In this document: in pieces, positions 47,641-59,993 of the stretch
How positions within the stretch are numbered: position 1 is the first letter of the stretch
How the letters are laid out: each line of letters starts with the position of its first letter
From: Grammothele lineata
Taxonomy: Eukaryota > Basidiomycota > Agaricomycetes > Polyporales > Polyporaceae
Length of the DNA: 64,000 nt
Assembly: GCA_002150815.3 (NCBI GenBank)
Contig: NDFF03000381.1
Location: 310,001 to 374,000, forward strand
Direction of reading: 5' to 3'
Program-made: the position numbers and the translations under genes
The notes under the pieces: model-generated
Told to the model about the DNA's origin: nothing
Database searches by the model: none
Seen by the model: only the letters and a program-made list of their open reading frames with translations

Positions 47641-49257
47641 TTATCCCAACGATGCAGATCCCACAGGTTTACCCTGAACCCACATCTCTCGACGGTTCCG
47701 AATATCTCCTATACACCACCACTTTTCAATCAACTCTGCGGTCAATTCTTCAGGACGTGGGTCCTCAAAGACATCGATCGGGCCCACACCCTCGCCGGTG
47801 GCCGCGTCGAAGAGCTGTACTAGTGGAGAGGCCTCAGGTGCCCAAAATGCACTCTTCACGTAAAGTCACTCACTGTACTGCGCATCGAACGGGGCACCGA
47901 CCTCGAACGTTCCGCTACTCCCCTGTAGGTTCAAAGCCTCCGCGCCGCCCTTGGTCGCAAGGTAGAGTGCGTCCTTCCAGTCGATCGACAGTGGCCTGCT
48001 GATTTCACTCTGTGCCCCTCCAGATCCACAGATACGCGTGCCCTCGCGCATGCGCGATACCGCGACTGCATGGCGCATAGCACTCATGATATCAACTGAA
48101 TAACCGCCCGCGACGTCTGTTCCAAGCCCGACGCGCACGCCTACGTCAAGGGCCTCGCGGAGCCGAAAGGGCTCGGCAGAGAAGTACGCGTTGGAAAGCG
48201 GGCAGTGCGCTACAGCCGTGCCTGTTGCGGCGAGGCGAGCGAGAGAAGGAGTGGAAAGGAAGGTGCAGTGGGCCTGGACGGTGCGCGGAGTGAGGAGATT
48301 GGCCTGGGAGGGAATCTGAGCATAAATCTAACACAAGTTGCACCAGATCATCAGGATTCACCTCCGCGAACACCTCCATATCGTCTTTTCCCCGCTCAGA
48401 GAGAACCGACCGGACCTGGTCATGGGCCTCAGCCATGTGGCTTTGGATTTTGAGGTTGTTCTGCGCGGAGAGTGTACCGAGGCCGGAGAGGAGTTCATCA
48501 GAACAGGTGGGCACAAACCGAGGAGTGAGGACGGGCTCGACAAGCCGCTCGTGCGAGGGCAGTCCCGAGGTATTACCCAGACACCGATTACAAAACGCCT
48601 CTGCAGCCTCAAGGGAGGCCTTGGCTGATTGTTCTACATACGAGGGCCGCGATGATTGGTCCATTGAGAGCTTGCCTACAAAAGCCCGTATGCCCGCTTC
48701 TTGCATGATGCGGGCCAGTATCAAACTTGAGAGCAGGTGAGACTCCGTCAAATAGGCGGATGGCAAGAATATCTACTCACTTGGTTTCCGTCTTGATCGT
48801 CCCAAACAACAGCACCGCGCCAGTCCCATGCTCGATGAGACGTGCAGCAAGGCGTTTATAGACCGTCTCCGCCAGCTGAGGATCAGCGTCCAGGCGCTCT
48901 TCCGCCTTGAAAGCATACTCATTCAGCCACTGCATGAGAGGAAGGTGTAGCCCAGTGCCTTGGTAGAGGAACTGAGGTGCATGGAGGTGCAGATCGTTGA
49001 ACGTTGGCAGCAGGAATGATCCTGTTGGGATTACGGTGTATGTCTCCTTTTCAAGGAGCGAAAGTGACTCCGAGAGAGCAGCATCGGCGAAGTAATCGAT
49101 ATATCCTTCAGCATTTACACCTAGATAGAAGCTAGTTAGTATTTGGTCTGACTATTACTGCATACAGATGGGATAGTAACTCACGCAGAAGATAGTTCTT
49201 CAAGACCTCCAGCTTCCCGAGAGCTGGCGCATGAACAAAATCACCCTTGAGAAGCAT
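47641..49257 (-). CDS. Guanine deaminase
   Basis: Converts guanine to xanthine with a catalytic zinc. The protein starts MLLKGDFVHAPALGKLEVL. Key blocks: SFLLPTFNDLHLHAPQFLYQ (zinc-binding HxH), LPLMQWLNEYAFKAEERL, LIEHGTGAVLLFGTIKTE, FVGKLSMDQSSRPSYVEQSA, TPRFVPTCSDELLSGLG and KIQSHMAEAHDQV. After a 58-nt intron come ANLLTPRTVQAHCTF, AVAHCPLSNAYFS, and VGLGTDVAGGYSVDIMSAMR with the zinc Asp. The last exon has VQLFDAATGEGVGPIDVFED and IEKWWCIGDIRNRREMWVQG, ending GSASLG. About five introns. All zinc and catalytic motifs are visible. It is divergent to the EBP gene (267 bp) and convergent with the BTB gene (160 bp). Confidence 0.91.
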
Positions 49258-49523
49258 TACTTATGTACCACCCGGACAAATGGGCAAGCGAGAGAAAGCA
49301 ATAGCACGATGGTTCGATAACGTCCTGTCAGGATAAAGGTCCCCCAGCGTCCGCCTTCTTTGAAGTTCTGCTGGGGCGGGCGCCGAGCATGTGAGATCCC
49401 GACGCGCTCAGAGACGCGTCGCGCATGTGATCGTGCGAGAAGGCTTCCCCACATGCGACTCGATCTCGCAGTGGCCTGCAGTTGAGCCGTGCTTCTTCCC
49501 CGCATTCCCAAGACACGACCACC

Positions 49524-50451
<928 letters not shown>

Positions 50452-50675
50452 ACGTTAACATTCGTATATCTTCAGAAGGTCTCATGCAACTATCGTCCTT
50501 TGGATCTCCTCCCCATTTACACACCCCTCCGGTGCTTGGTCTGTGTTTCGTTACGACGAATGTATTTGTACAAATTGAGACCTCGTTACGCATCAGAATA
50601 CAAACAGTGCTTTCCGATTGCGAATCATGATTCCTCCGGACAACTAACAATGCTCAAACAACATCCCAGATGCCA

Positions 50676-52223
50676 CTAACTTGTCGCTCTTCCCGCCAGA
50701 CGGCCCGCCATCCCTGCCGCCTTCCATACATCTCCGCCTGCGCTCCGCACCAACTCTTGCCACTTGAGTGCCCAGGGCTTCAGTTCTCTTTCCAACCGTG
50801 CGTCGCCTTTGAGCCATTGCTGCTGATCTGCGAACACCGGGCGACACCGGCGCCGTGGTATAGCTTCCTCTAGGACTGTTGGCAATGCAGACTTCTTTCT
50901 GGGGGTTGACTGCGCGCTGCCCGTCCCACGCGAGGAGCGCAAGGACTTGTTCGAGTGCGTCGGCGACGGCTGCGTGAGGGCGGTCCGCGGGCGACGGGGA
51001 GTGGACGGCCCCACCGAAGATGGCTCCTTTTCCCCCGCGTTTTCCGAGACGAGGCGGGCCGACGCGCGAGGCGTGGGGAGAGCCGCAAATGATGGCTTGG
51101 TCGAGGGAGAGGACGCGAGTCGCTGTCGCTTGCGGGAGGGCGTCGCGAGGGCATCGAAGTCGAAGTCCTCATCCTCCTCGGGGATTGGCCCGTCAAACGC
51201 GACTTTGCGTTTGTGGTTCGGGGTCTTGGTAGGCGTGAGGCCGACGCTGGGCGCGCGTAAGGCGGACTTGGTGGGTGATTTGGTGGGTGAGCGAGGGGTT
51301 GGTGCCTTTGAGGTGTCGGACGAAGCTAGGTCAGGCATAGGTGCCATGGGAGGGAAGGGGGCAGCCTCTCCGAGGGTAACATCGGTGGGGGTAGCAGCGG
51401 CCTTACTAGCTCTGGTTACCTTCCCTGTTGGCCGAGGTTTAGATGCCCCAGCTCCCTTGGACGTCCCAGCCTTGAGCTCGGCTATGGTGTCTGTGACATT
51501 CTTCTCGACCTCCTTGCAATGGCCGTGTAGTGCCTCCATCAGCTCGTCGAACTGGTCCCTCGGGACGTGATATTTGTCGAGCATATTGGCCGTATTGACC
51601 TTCTTGCTCTGTTACGCCCGCTATCGTCACCGTCCGCTCCCAGTTCTCGATGTATGCCAACAACGCACCTTCATGTGTCCCAGCGTCCAGCAAAATACAG
51701 CGAGAGTGATCCCGTCATATGCACTCCCATACCTGCGACGGATCTCCCGGTTTGCCATGAGTGTCCGCTCCGCGTCCTCCATCCACTGCGAAACCATCCC
51801 CTTCCGTCCAATCGCGTAGTTGTCTAGGAGTTGCCTGTATGTAACATTGCGCGAGGCTTTCCTCGGTGAAGTCGAAGCCGCAGCTGCAGCGAGGGCGGCT
51901 CGGACGGTGTGTAGGGTGGTCTTGAATATCTTCGGCTTCAGACAAGACGAGCTTTGTGCGACCTTCTCAGTCAGACCCGTGTCTCCCAACCTAATGCCAG
52001 TAACGCATCAACTTGACGTTAGCCTGACAGTGCAAAAAGACACCAACTCTTCAGCAGCAAGGTAGGCGCATATGGCGGGTAACCCGCCTAGTCCTTGGCC
52101 GAGCTCGTATCCGGAGCCCTGCGAGGTTCTGAGGGATGCTGCATGCAGAATATCTTTGGCTTTGGCAAACATTTGGTCGTCGTTGCATATTCGCCTAAGT
52201 AACGCGTCGTGAAGGTGAGACAT
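50676..52223 (-). CDS. ORC6: Origin recognition complex subunit 6
   Basis: ORC6 is the smallest origin-recognition subunit. Its cyclin-box-like N-terminal part reads GYELGQGLGGLPAICAYLAA, VAQSSSCLKPKIFKTTLHTV and YRQLLDNYAIGRKGMVSQWM. After further short exons, a helical segment (LDKYHVPRDQFDELMEALHG) leads into a disordered C-terminal half with many Ser/Thr-Pro sites. The extreme C-terminus, QQWLKGDARLERELKPWALK with WQELVRSAGG, is the conserved tail that docks on ORC. The start at 52223 (MSHLHDALLRRICND) precedes the first conserved helix. The alternative reading as a generic disordered protein is less likely because both conserved ends are present. Confidence 0.8.
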
Positions 52224-52890
52224 GGCTAGGACGTGGATATGACACTAAAGTGAACAGGGTGGTCGTCTCTGCCTATGAAGCGCGCTTGACGCGTCTGTGG
52301 CTGAAGCGCTTAAAGATTGGATCGGACCGTCCAATAGCATTGCCGCGCGTCCCAGTCAGGGCCGAGCGGAACTGGCTCGGCTCGGACTCTGAGCGGCACT
52401 ACCAACTCGCGAGGTACTGCAGGCTCCTGGAGGACATATACCTCGGATTTCTCAGAGAAGATTATTATCCCCGATTTTCAACCAGAGGCACTGCAACATG
52501 TCTGCCTGTCTCAGGTTTACTCGCAGGGTATGTTCCTCAATTTGATCCACCCGAATTGAGAACTGCAGGATTGACCCGCTGTGACCTTGATGCTCCACGA
52601 ATAGGTCTGGAAGTCCTTCGTTGACAACAAAGGTAGCGTGGAGATGTGAACGAATCTGCAATGCATGTATTGATAGTAGGTGTACAGGACATGATCAACA
52701 ATGCTTCCCCAATGTACGGAGTCGCCTGAATCAGGATGTGAAAACGATCGCTGTTGACGGCAGGTTAACCGTAGCTCCGAATTCTTTCCGCCAAGCCAGG
52801 AGAACTCAAAGCATCTCTTAAAATTGAACCTTATAATCGTCAGTTAGCTGGACTCAAGCCGTTGATGTTACTCTGACACCCCTTCCTTAG
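52224..52890. other. Gap between ORC6 and the thioesterase, partly unresolved coding sequence
   Basis: This 670-bp stretch holds the ORC6 promoter and should hold the missing 5' exons of the downstream thioesterase. A fragment DMINNASPMYGV (after GTACAG at about 52681-52686) fits a thioesterase N-terminus, but I cannot join it in frame. A 124-codon frame (52250-52624, +) has no recognisable motif. Confidence 0.35.
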
Positions 52891-53418
52891 TCAATCGCGT
52901 GGGCGTGAGTACATGGTTGCAAGACTGAGTCTAGCGGGCAGGCTGTGCAACTGAACGCTGTAGACTGTTCACGGGGGCCTAATCATGTCCCTAACGGACA
53001 CCCTTGGTTCGCTCGCGGTGGCCACCAAAGGGCAATACATGACAGGGGTGTCTGTGGATATCGGAACCTCCTTCGTGAAGCCCGCCGGTCGCGTGGGAGA
53101 TGAGCTCACTGCCACGGCTGTGATAACGGCCCTCGGTACTTCTTCACCTCTTGCTAGTTGTGTCTATGGCTGCTTATGGGCACTGTCTTTAGGCAAGTCG
53201 TTGGCATATACTCGTGTGGATTTTTACAATGCCCAGGGTCAGCTTGCGGCATACGGCTGTGAGTATGACCCGCCCTCGTTTCATCAAAGGCCGGGTTACT
53301 AACATCTAGTATTCCAGTCCATACGAAATACGTAGGGAAGTCAGCGGGCCACGAGGTCGGTCTCGAGTTTGCACCTGCACTTGCCTTGTTTCTCATCGGA
53401 GGCATTGCTACAGAATGA
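52891..53418 (+). CDS. Hotdog-fold acyl-CoA thioesterase (ACOT13-like), 5' end unresolved
   Basis: The readable part begins with a 14-nt exon (VNRVG) followed by a GTGAGT donor. The next exon reads TVHGGLIMSLTDTLGSLAVA and KGQYMTGVSVDIGTSFVKPA. HGGLIMSLTDTLGS carries the HGG and catalytic Asp of the PaaI/ACOT13 hotdog family. After two more introns come GKSLAYTRVDFYNAQGQLAA and HTKYVGKSAGHE, ending GGIATE and TGA. Expected role: hydrolysis of acyl-CoA thioesters. The upstream exons could not be assembled. A stop (TAG) overlaps the acceptor before the first readable exon and no good donor pairs with it, so the 5' end is either complex or damaged. Confidence 0.75.
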
Positions 53419-53561
53419 TGTTAAATTCTCTGAGGATGGCGAGAAAGTAGTCGAAGGCCAAGACGTCGACTAACACATGTTCTCCGGAGGATTTGTCAGG
53501 AGATTGGAAACAATGGTAGTGTTCCGGCGGTTTTAAGCTGTGATTTCCGCATCGCATTGGG

Positions 53562-54113
53562 CTAGAGAGGCCTTCGGCCCTTGTCTGGACTACTGCTGTC
53601 GGTGCCCCTGTCACCGAGAGTCTTTGGCCCGACGATCGCCATTCCGCCGCAAAAACGTCCACCATGTGTCGGTGCCTGCGTCATCGGGACTCGCCGCCGC
53701 CGCTCTGTTTGAATGATCAGGTTGGCGTCGGGGTCGTTTACAGGGGCCGGCGCCGCCGCGCAAATATCTAACCGGCGAGAGTACTCAGGCGTCAGCGGAC
53801 TTCGGAAGATCTCCGATGGGCTCGGCATTGCGAAGCAGACTGTTCTCCGATGTCTCCAGGCCGAATAGGCTTGCGTGCCACTGAACTGTACGTCAAATCC
53901 TGTCCGCTCCGGTAGATCCGGTGGCTGGAAAGGCCTGTTGCCCAGCTCGCGACTAACGCTCCTTCCGTCAAAGCAGTACCGCAACGAAGACATCGGGATG
54001 ATATTCATACCTTCAATCCTTAGATCTTGTCTTCGCTTCCGGCTGTCATGCGGTGTCTCAACGCATAGATTTACGCTGCGACCGAATCCCCGCAAGGTGT
54101 GGCGAAAATTCAC
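53562..54113 (-). CDS. Unrecognised 183-codon single-exon open frame
   Basis: An uninterrupted frame starts MNFRHTLRGFGRSVNLCV, contains GNRPFQPPDLPERTGFDVQF and ends SSSPDKGRRPL. It has no signal peptide, membrane segment or family motif that I recognise. It could be a lineage-specific gene or chance. Its position, alone in the 1.1-kb gap upstream of the first TmpA-like gene, gives no further clue. Confidence 0.22.
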   Translation of the reverse strand: MNFRHTLRGFGRSVNLCVETPHDSRKRRQDLRIEGMNIIPMSSLRYCFDGRSVSRELGNRPFQPPDLPERTGFDVQFSGTQAYSAWRHRRTVCFAMPSPSEIFRSPLTPEYSRRLDICAAAPAPVNDPDANLIIQTERRRRVPMTQAPTHGGRFCGGMAIVGPKTLGDRGTDSSSPDKGRRPL

Positions 54114-54495
54114 GCCCTCAAGATAATCGTGAGCTAGTGTTGCTTTTGACGTTCATCGACTTGTTACTGGAAAGTATACAATGCATCTAACCAAGACATG
54201 CGGTCTCACGGTGGCTCAAATGGGGCGCCGAGCGCTCCAAGCAAAATCATACCTGGCCTGTCTACCACTGTCCGCTCCCCGGACGTTGCGACTTTCCGGA
54301 CGCATGCGCGTTTAACGTCGCCATGCAGGACATGTACGTGCCACGCTTCTTCGAAGCACCTCTCCACTCTAACAGCTATCTTGGCGCGCACGGTCCGCGT
54401 CGGATCCGAATATGTCTAGTACGGACGGCCTTGCTCCTGTATCATCCACAGAGGACAGTGCGGCTCACAACGAATAGCAGGGGTCGCCAAGGGCA

Positions 54496-54502
54496 TATAA
54501 AA
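54496..54502 (+). promoter_or_regulatory. TATA box candidate, TmpA-like gene 1
   Basis: TATAAAA, 66 bp upstream of the ATG at 54569, at a distance that suits a short leader. Confidence 0.6.
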
Positions 54503-54568
54503 CACGATGGTTGACCTACTTTCTCCCCACAAATCTGGTCTTCCACTTCCCCAAGGAATCGAACAACC

Positions 54569-56521
54569 ATGTCAAGCCAATCCTCCCAAATTGCATCCTA
54601 CAGCGACCATGCTCCAAAACTCAACGTCGTACTCCCAGCTCCTCCCCTCCCGGCGTATCACCTCGCTTCTGCTTTCCCCAACGTAGCCAGCTCGTCGTCA
54701 AGCTCGACGTCGCCAGTCTCGAGCAAACATGAACTCTCTGCTGAGAAAGGAGGCGTTTTATGGGACGGCTACCTCGACGATGAACTCGCCGAGAAGACCC
54801 AAGGACGACTCCTCCGCAATATACGCCACCAGCTCCTTTCGCTCTATCGCAGGCTCTTTGGGGTCGTATTCCTCGTCAACGTCGCTGTGATCGTCCATGC
54901 ATGCGTGGTCGGCGCGGACGCGCAGTACCTTGGGAAGGTCTCCATCGCGAACATCTTCGTCGCTATCCTTATGCGCCAGGACTACGTCATCAATGCTTTC
55001 TTTATTGTAGCCTGCTCCGCGCCCCGGTCGTGAGTACCTTGATTTCTCCGTTTTACTTTTCACATGGTGTTGACTCACATGTCGGATTAGATGGCCGCTA
55101 TGGATCCGGCGGATCCTGGGTCGTGTATATTGCATCGGAGGCAGTTGAGTTTGTCACTGCTACGACCGGTCCGCAGATACTGAAGTCCCGACTTTCAGTT
55201 CACTCCGGATGTGCCGTGAGCGGGACCGTCTGGCTTGTAGTATTCGCTATACAAGCCACCCGCCAATATCTCCGCGAAGATCACGTACGTCAGCTGCGAT
55301 CTCATTTGTGTGGCTTCAGAAGCTGATTTCTCTCCAGGTCACACTCCCCACCGTCGTTTTCACTTATGTCATACTTCTGCTTCTAGTTGGGATGATAGCG
55401 TTTGCGTACCCCAAGGCACGCACTCGCCACCACAACACCTTTGAGATGACGCATAGGTTCTGCGGATGGACTGCGATTGTGCTGGTCTGGTGCCTTGTAA
55501 GTTTATATATGCGCAGCACGCCATCGGATCCCTGGCTTCCATCTCTAAGATTTCATGCACACAGGTTCTGTTTCTCATCAAAGACTATCATGACCGCAGC
55601 CAGACGTTGAGCAAGACGGCGATGCAAGCCCCCACGTTCTGGCTTGTCCTGATTATGACGTGCTCCATCATCCTACCCTGGCTGCGTTTGCGTAAGGTTC
55701 CAGTCCACGCGGAGGTGCTCTCTAACCATTGTGTTCGGCTGCACTTCGACTACGGTACGTCCGAGCGGCAATCACTGAATCAAGAGCTGACATTCACGTT
55801 CTGGCTCTCCATGACAATCAACGTTTTCTAATCACAACTTAACAACTGCGCCTTGTCTTGCTGACCAACCAATACTTTCATCATCTCGCAGTGGACACTA
55901 ATCCAGGGCATTTCACGCGAATGTCGCTTAATCCTCTGTTCGAGTGGCATTCGTTTGCGACCATCTCTACCCCTAACGCGCCCGGATACTCCGTTGTCGT
56001 CTCTCGTGCCGGTGACTGGACAAGCCAGCAGATAGCGGATCCGCCGAAGAAGATCTGGGTTCGTGGGATCCCATGCTATGGCGTCGTTCGCGTCCCCCCT
56101 CTCTTCAGACGTGTCGTACTTGTGGCTACTGGCAGCGGAATCGGACCCATCGCGCCGGTGGTGTACGCGAAGAAAGTCCCAATTCAGCTTCTTTGGACCG
56201 CCCCTGCGGTGCGGAAGACGTTCGGAAATGCACTCGTGGACTCGCTCCTCGAGGCGAACCCAAATGCTGTCATCTATGGTGAGTCTTGTGTATCCGTCTG
56301 TTGCGCGTCCGATGCGGTACCCGACTTATGCCCTGAACTTCTTGGTTCTAGATACGCGGGAACATGGAAGGCCAGACATGGTCAAGCTCACGTACCGGAT
56401 GGTGCAGCAGTTCGATGCAGAAGCTGTCGTTATCATTTCCAATGAGGCATTGACGAGGAAGGTCGTGTATGGGATGATGAGCAGGGGCATTCCTGCCTTC
56501 GGAGCCATTTGGGATTCGTGA
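54569..56521 (+). CDS. TmpA-like integral membrane flavoprotein (ferric-reductase-like), copy 1
   Basis: The protein resembles Aspergillus nidulans TmpA, a membrane flavoprotein linked to development. After a Ser-rich N-terminus and WDGYLDDELAEKTQGRLLRN, five or six hydrophobic segments follow (LFGVVFLVNVAVIVHACVV, ANIFVAILMRQDYVINAFF, IHSGCAVSGTVWLVVFAI, VFTYVILLLLVGMIAFAY, CGWTAIVLVWCL, WLVLIMTCSIILPWLRL). RRHH-type histidines appear in KARTRHHNTFEMTHRFCG. The C-terminal oxidoreductase part has GHFTRMSLNPLFEWHSFAT (flavin-type site) and VVLVATGSGIGPIAPVV (NAD(P)-binding), ending MMSRGIPAFGAIWDS. About seven exons. The same exon boundaries occur in copy 2. Confidence 0.8.
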
Positions 56522-57601
56522 ACCATATATCGGCTACTTGTTCCTCGCTACTTAGTATCATGATGGCTGTGGGGGACTTCTTGCATGTGTTTCATTATCA
56601 CGTATAATGGTCATTCTAAGATGCATTGAGTAAATCGTGGCTCCCAGTGCCTGAACTCACTCGCTTAGACACCCATTCCCGATTTAGTTACCTCAGTGCC
56701 TATCCCGGCAGTTACCGACACCTCAGTCGGCGTCTACGGAAACAACTTCCTTGAGGACCACCACCGTCACTTTCTCATTCAGGCTGCACGTTGACAAGAC
56801 CGGGTAAGACTCAAAAGCGCACCTCACCCGTCATGCGATTCTAGCCCTGATGCTAGGCGAACCGATTGTACTCACCTCACGATGGCAGTTGTCAACATCA
56901 GGTCCGATATCAGCAATATTTGAGCGGACCGCGCAGTTGAACCGCGTCGTTGCCGCCTAAATGCGCTCTTCAGGAAATGTGCGTCTTCCATTTTCCGGCG
57001 CACCAGGAAGGGTGCCCGACATCCACGTTGTCTTCTATAATGATGCGATGCACGATTCACAGAATTCCGGAGTCTTCCCGTACACTCGCGGACCTATCTC
57101 GAGCCCACAGCCCCGCCTGCGTACTCCCATTTGCGCGTGGACGTCGCTCCGCACATTCTCATCAAGGGTTCTCTCTCACACTGTCCGTTGTAATCCCACA
57201 CTATCCAGAAATCCACGTTCTCGTCAAGGCCTACATTGTCCACCCAATCCCATCACACTATCTGATAGTCCGGGTGTAGTCCATGTGTTTCCGCATGTGC
57301 TCCTCTCTTCAACCGCGAGAGAAATAAATGGCGTGCTCAGAGCTTATTATGAAGCACCGGCGATAACATGCGCTCAACGCACTGGAAGCGTTAGTTTACT
57401 TCCTTCGAGTATTCGCACCTCTAAGCAGCTAATCCTTGGCATTTGCAGCCCGCTCCACGTCAATTTACCAACACATCGTCGAAACCCATGACAGCACTAA
57501 TGTCTCGGGATCCTCCATCGCAATAGGAATATATTTAAGAGGATGCCTAGTTTGCCGCCTGAGCTCCCTCGAGCCGCCAAATCCCTGGCACCTTTGTCGA
57601 C
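56522..57601. other. Spacer between the tandem TmpA-like genes
   Basis: 1.08 kb with the presumed promoter of copy 2, including ATATTTAA at 57531-57538, 64 bp before its ATG. Open frames up to 176 codons (56961-57491, +) show no motif. I see no remnant of a third copy. Confidence 0.45.
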
Positions 57602-59507
57602 ATGCCTTCCGACTCGGACATGCGTCTCACATCCTCAGGAGACAGGTCCTCATCCCTCGAGGTAGCACTCCCCGCGAAGCCTTCTCCCGTCTACAACACC
57701 GTCCCTACTCTTCGCAAAGAGCTTGATATCCCCGGGGCTCTGTCCGTGACTACCTCCTCCTCTGCCGGAAGCAAGCATGATCTCTCTGTCAGCTCAGAGA
57801 AGGGCGGCCCAGTATGGGATGGTTACCTCGATGACGAGCTCCCCAACAAAACTCAAGGGCACTTCCTCCGCAACGTACGCTTCCAGGTCATGTCCCTCTA
57901 CCGCAGGTTGTTCGGTATCGTTTTCGTCGTCAACCTCGGTATTTTTATCGACACATGTATTCGCGGTGCCGACGCCTTGTACCTCGGAGAAGTGTCGATT
58001 GCAAACCTCTTCGTCGCAATCCTCATGCGCCAAGACTACGTGATCAACGCGTTCTTTACTGTAGCATGCGCTGCCCCTCGATCGTAAGTGTGCAACATGC
58101 ATGGCAATATCCCTGACGTTGTGTTCCCCACGAACGCGTGCTCAAACAGTTCTCCTAGGTGGCCTTTATGGATACGGCGAATTCTGGGACGTGTTTACTG
58201 CATCGGCGGGAGTGGGTGTTTTCGACCGTTCGCGGGTGCATACGGCCAGCATTGATCGCTGACTCGGTTCACAGTCCATTCCGGATGTGCAGTGAGCGGA
58301 ACTATGTGGTTGATCCTCTTTACCGTCAAAGCAACTCAACAGATGGCGCAGAAGGATCAAGTAAGTATATAGTGCGTATTACGTTACGATAGACGGCTGA
58401 CTGTCAACGAGATCACTATGCCCACTCTCATCTTCACCTACATAATTCTCGCGCTCCTCGTCGGCATGATCATCTTCGCATATCCCAAGGCGCGCACGCG
58501 TCACCACGACACGTTTGAAATGATACACCGGTTTTGCGGATGGACGGCTATCGCGCTTGTGTGGTGCCTCGTAAGTACCCGCCTGGTGGTATTTTGCGCA
58601 ATCCCAATTCATCATGACGTTTTGTTCTAGGTTATTTTCCTTATTAGGGATTATCGAGCACCGGAACAGACACTTGGCCAAGCCGTCGTGCGAGCGGTAC
58701 CGTTCTGGCTCGTGCTTATCATGACTTGTTCGATTATTCTCCCATGGCTCCGCCTGCGGAAGGTACCTGTCCGCGCGGAAGTCCTCTCGAACCACTGCGT
58801 GAGGTTCTACTTCGACTACGGTGGGTTCTCGCGCCGATCGCATTTCGGTCACATTTCTGCATGCGTTGTCTGACATCCTGATTGTCAATCGCGCGTAGTG
58901 AACACGCGTCCTGGTCACTTCACCCGCATGTCGCTCCGGCCTCTCTTCGAATGGCACTCGTTCGCGACCATTTCCACTCCAGGCACTCCTGGCTACTCAG
59001 CTGTCGTCTCCCGCGCAGGCGACTGGACTAGCGATCAGATCGCCAGTCCCCCGAAGGAGCTCTGGGTACGCGGTGTCCCATGCTATGGCGTCGTTCGTGT
59101 CACTCCGCTGTTTCGGCGCGTCGTGCTCGTCGCCACAGGAAGCGGTATCGGGCCCATCGCCCCGGTGGTGTACGCGCAGGAGACGGAGTTACGGCTGCTC
59201 TGGACTGCCCCCGCAGTACGGAAGACTTTCGGAGACAAGCTCGTGGACTCTCTTCTCGCGGCAGACCCGGGCGCTGTGATATACGGTGCGTATCTTATCT
59301 TCCGTTCTAAGCTGGTCCTTTAACTCCGCCTTGGCAGATACGCGCGAGCACGGCAAGCCCGACATGGTGAAGCTGACATATCGCATGGTACAGCAGTTCA
59401 ATGCGGAGGCTGTGGTGATCATATCTAATGAGCCGTTAACGAAGAAGGTCGTGTACGGCATGATGAGCCGTGGCATCCCCGCCTTCGGTGCCATCTGGGA
59501 TTCGTAA
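57602..59507 (+). CDS. TmpA-like integral membrane flavoprotein (ferric-reductase-like), copy 2
   Basis: Tandem paralogue of copy 1 with the same order of blocks: WDGYLDDELPNKTQGHFLRN, YRRLFGIVFVVNLGIFIDTC, ANLFVAILMRQDYVINAFF, WPLWIRRILGRVYCIGG, IHSGCAVSGTMWLILFTV, LIFTYIILALLVGMIIFAY, KARTRHHDTFEMIHRFCGW, FWLVLIMTCSIILPWLRLRK, GHFTRMSLRPLFEWHSFAT and VVLVATGSGIGPIAPVV, ending MMSRGIPAFGAIWDS. The C-terminal oxidoreductase half is much more alike between copies than the first 60 residues. Intron positions agree, for example the split Gly-Ile before HSGCAVSG, so the duplication is by DNA and not retrocopy. Function of the pair is unknown. Confidence 0.8.
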
Positions 59508-59993
59508 ACACTTATAAGACGGATTTAGACGACTTGACATGTTCAATCACGAGCATAGACGTATAGAATTAGAGCCGATAGATGTCTTTGTCTTCTCTCC
59601 TAGTATGTTCTTCAGCGCTATAAAATGTACCATCGTGTATACGCTGGAGATTGCCCCGGAAGCGCAAGTTCAAACGAAGATACCTTCCTATTTGAGAGAA
59701 CATGTAGGTAACCTTAGGACAGGCTGAGGGGAAGTGGCGCGAAGCGCCGATTCGTAGGTCATGGGGCCATCGCTTGTCGCCGCCCGCTGGCTTATGATTG
59801 CTGGGTTCTCCGGCCCACGGCGTCATTGCAAATCCGGTGTCGATTCCGGCTAGAACTGCATCATGCTGAGAGTCCGGGTTGTTGGTGAACGACGAGCATT
59901 ACTACTGACTGCGCCATAACTTCCACTCAAAGTTCAGAGACGACAAGACGGCATGCGTGTCGAAGAAGGCTTTCAACCGGTGAGACCACGGCG
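59508..59993. other. Promoter region of the acyl-CoA dehydrogenase gene
   Basis: 486 bp between two plus-strand genes. No gene visible. An ATG at about 59954 (MRVEEGFQP, followed by a GTGAGA donor) is an alternative first exon for the next gene, but I could not splice it in frame. Confidence 0.4.

Noticed and set aside
53875..54126. Plus-strand frame overlapping the 183-codon minus frame
   Set aside because: Antisense of another low-confidence frame, with no independent support.
56961..57491. 176-codon plus-strand frame upstream of TmpA-like copy 2
   Set aside because: No motif or hydrophobic pattern, and it would occupy the promoter region of copy 2.
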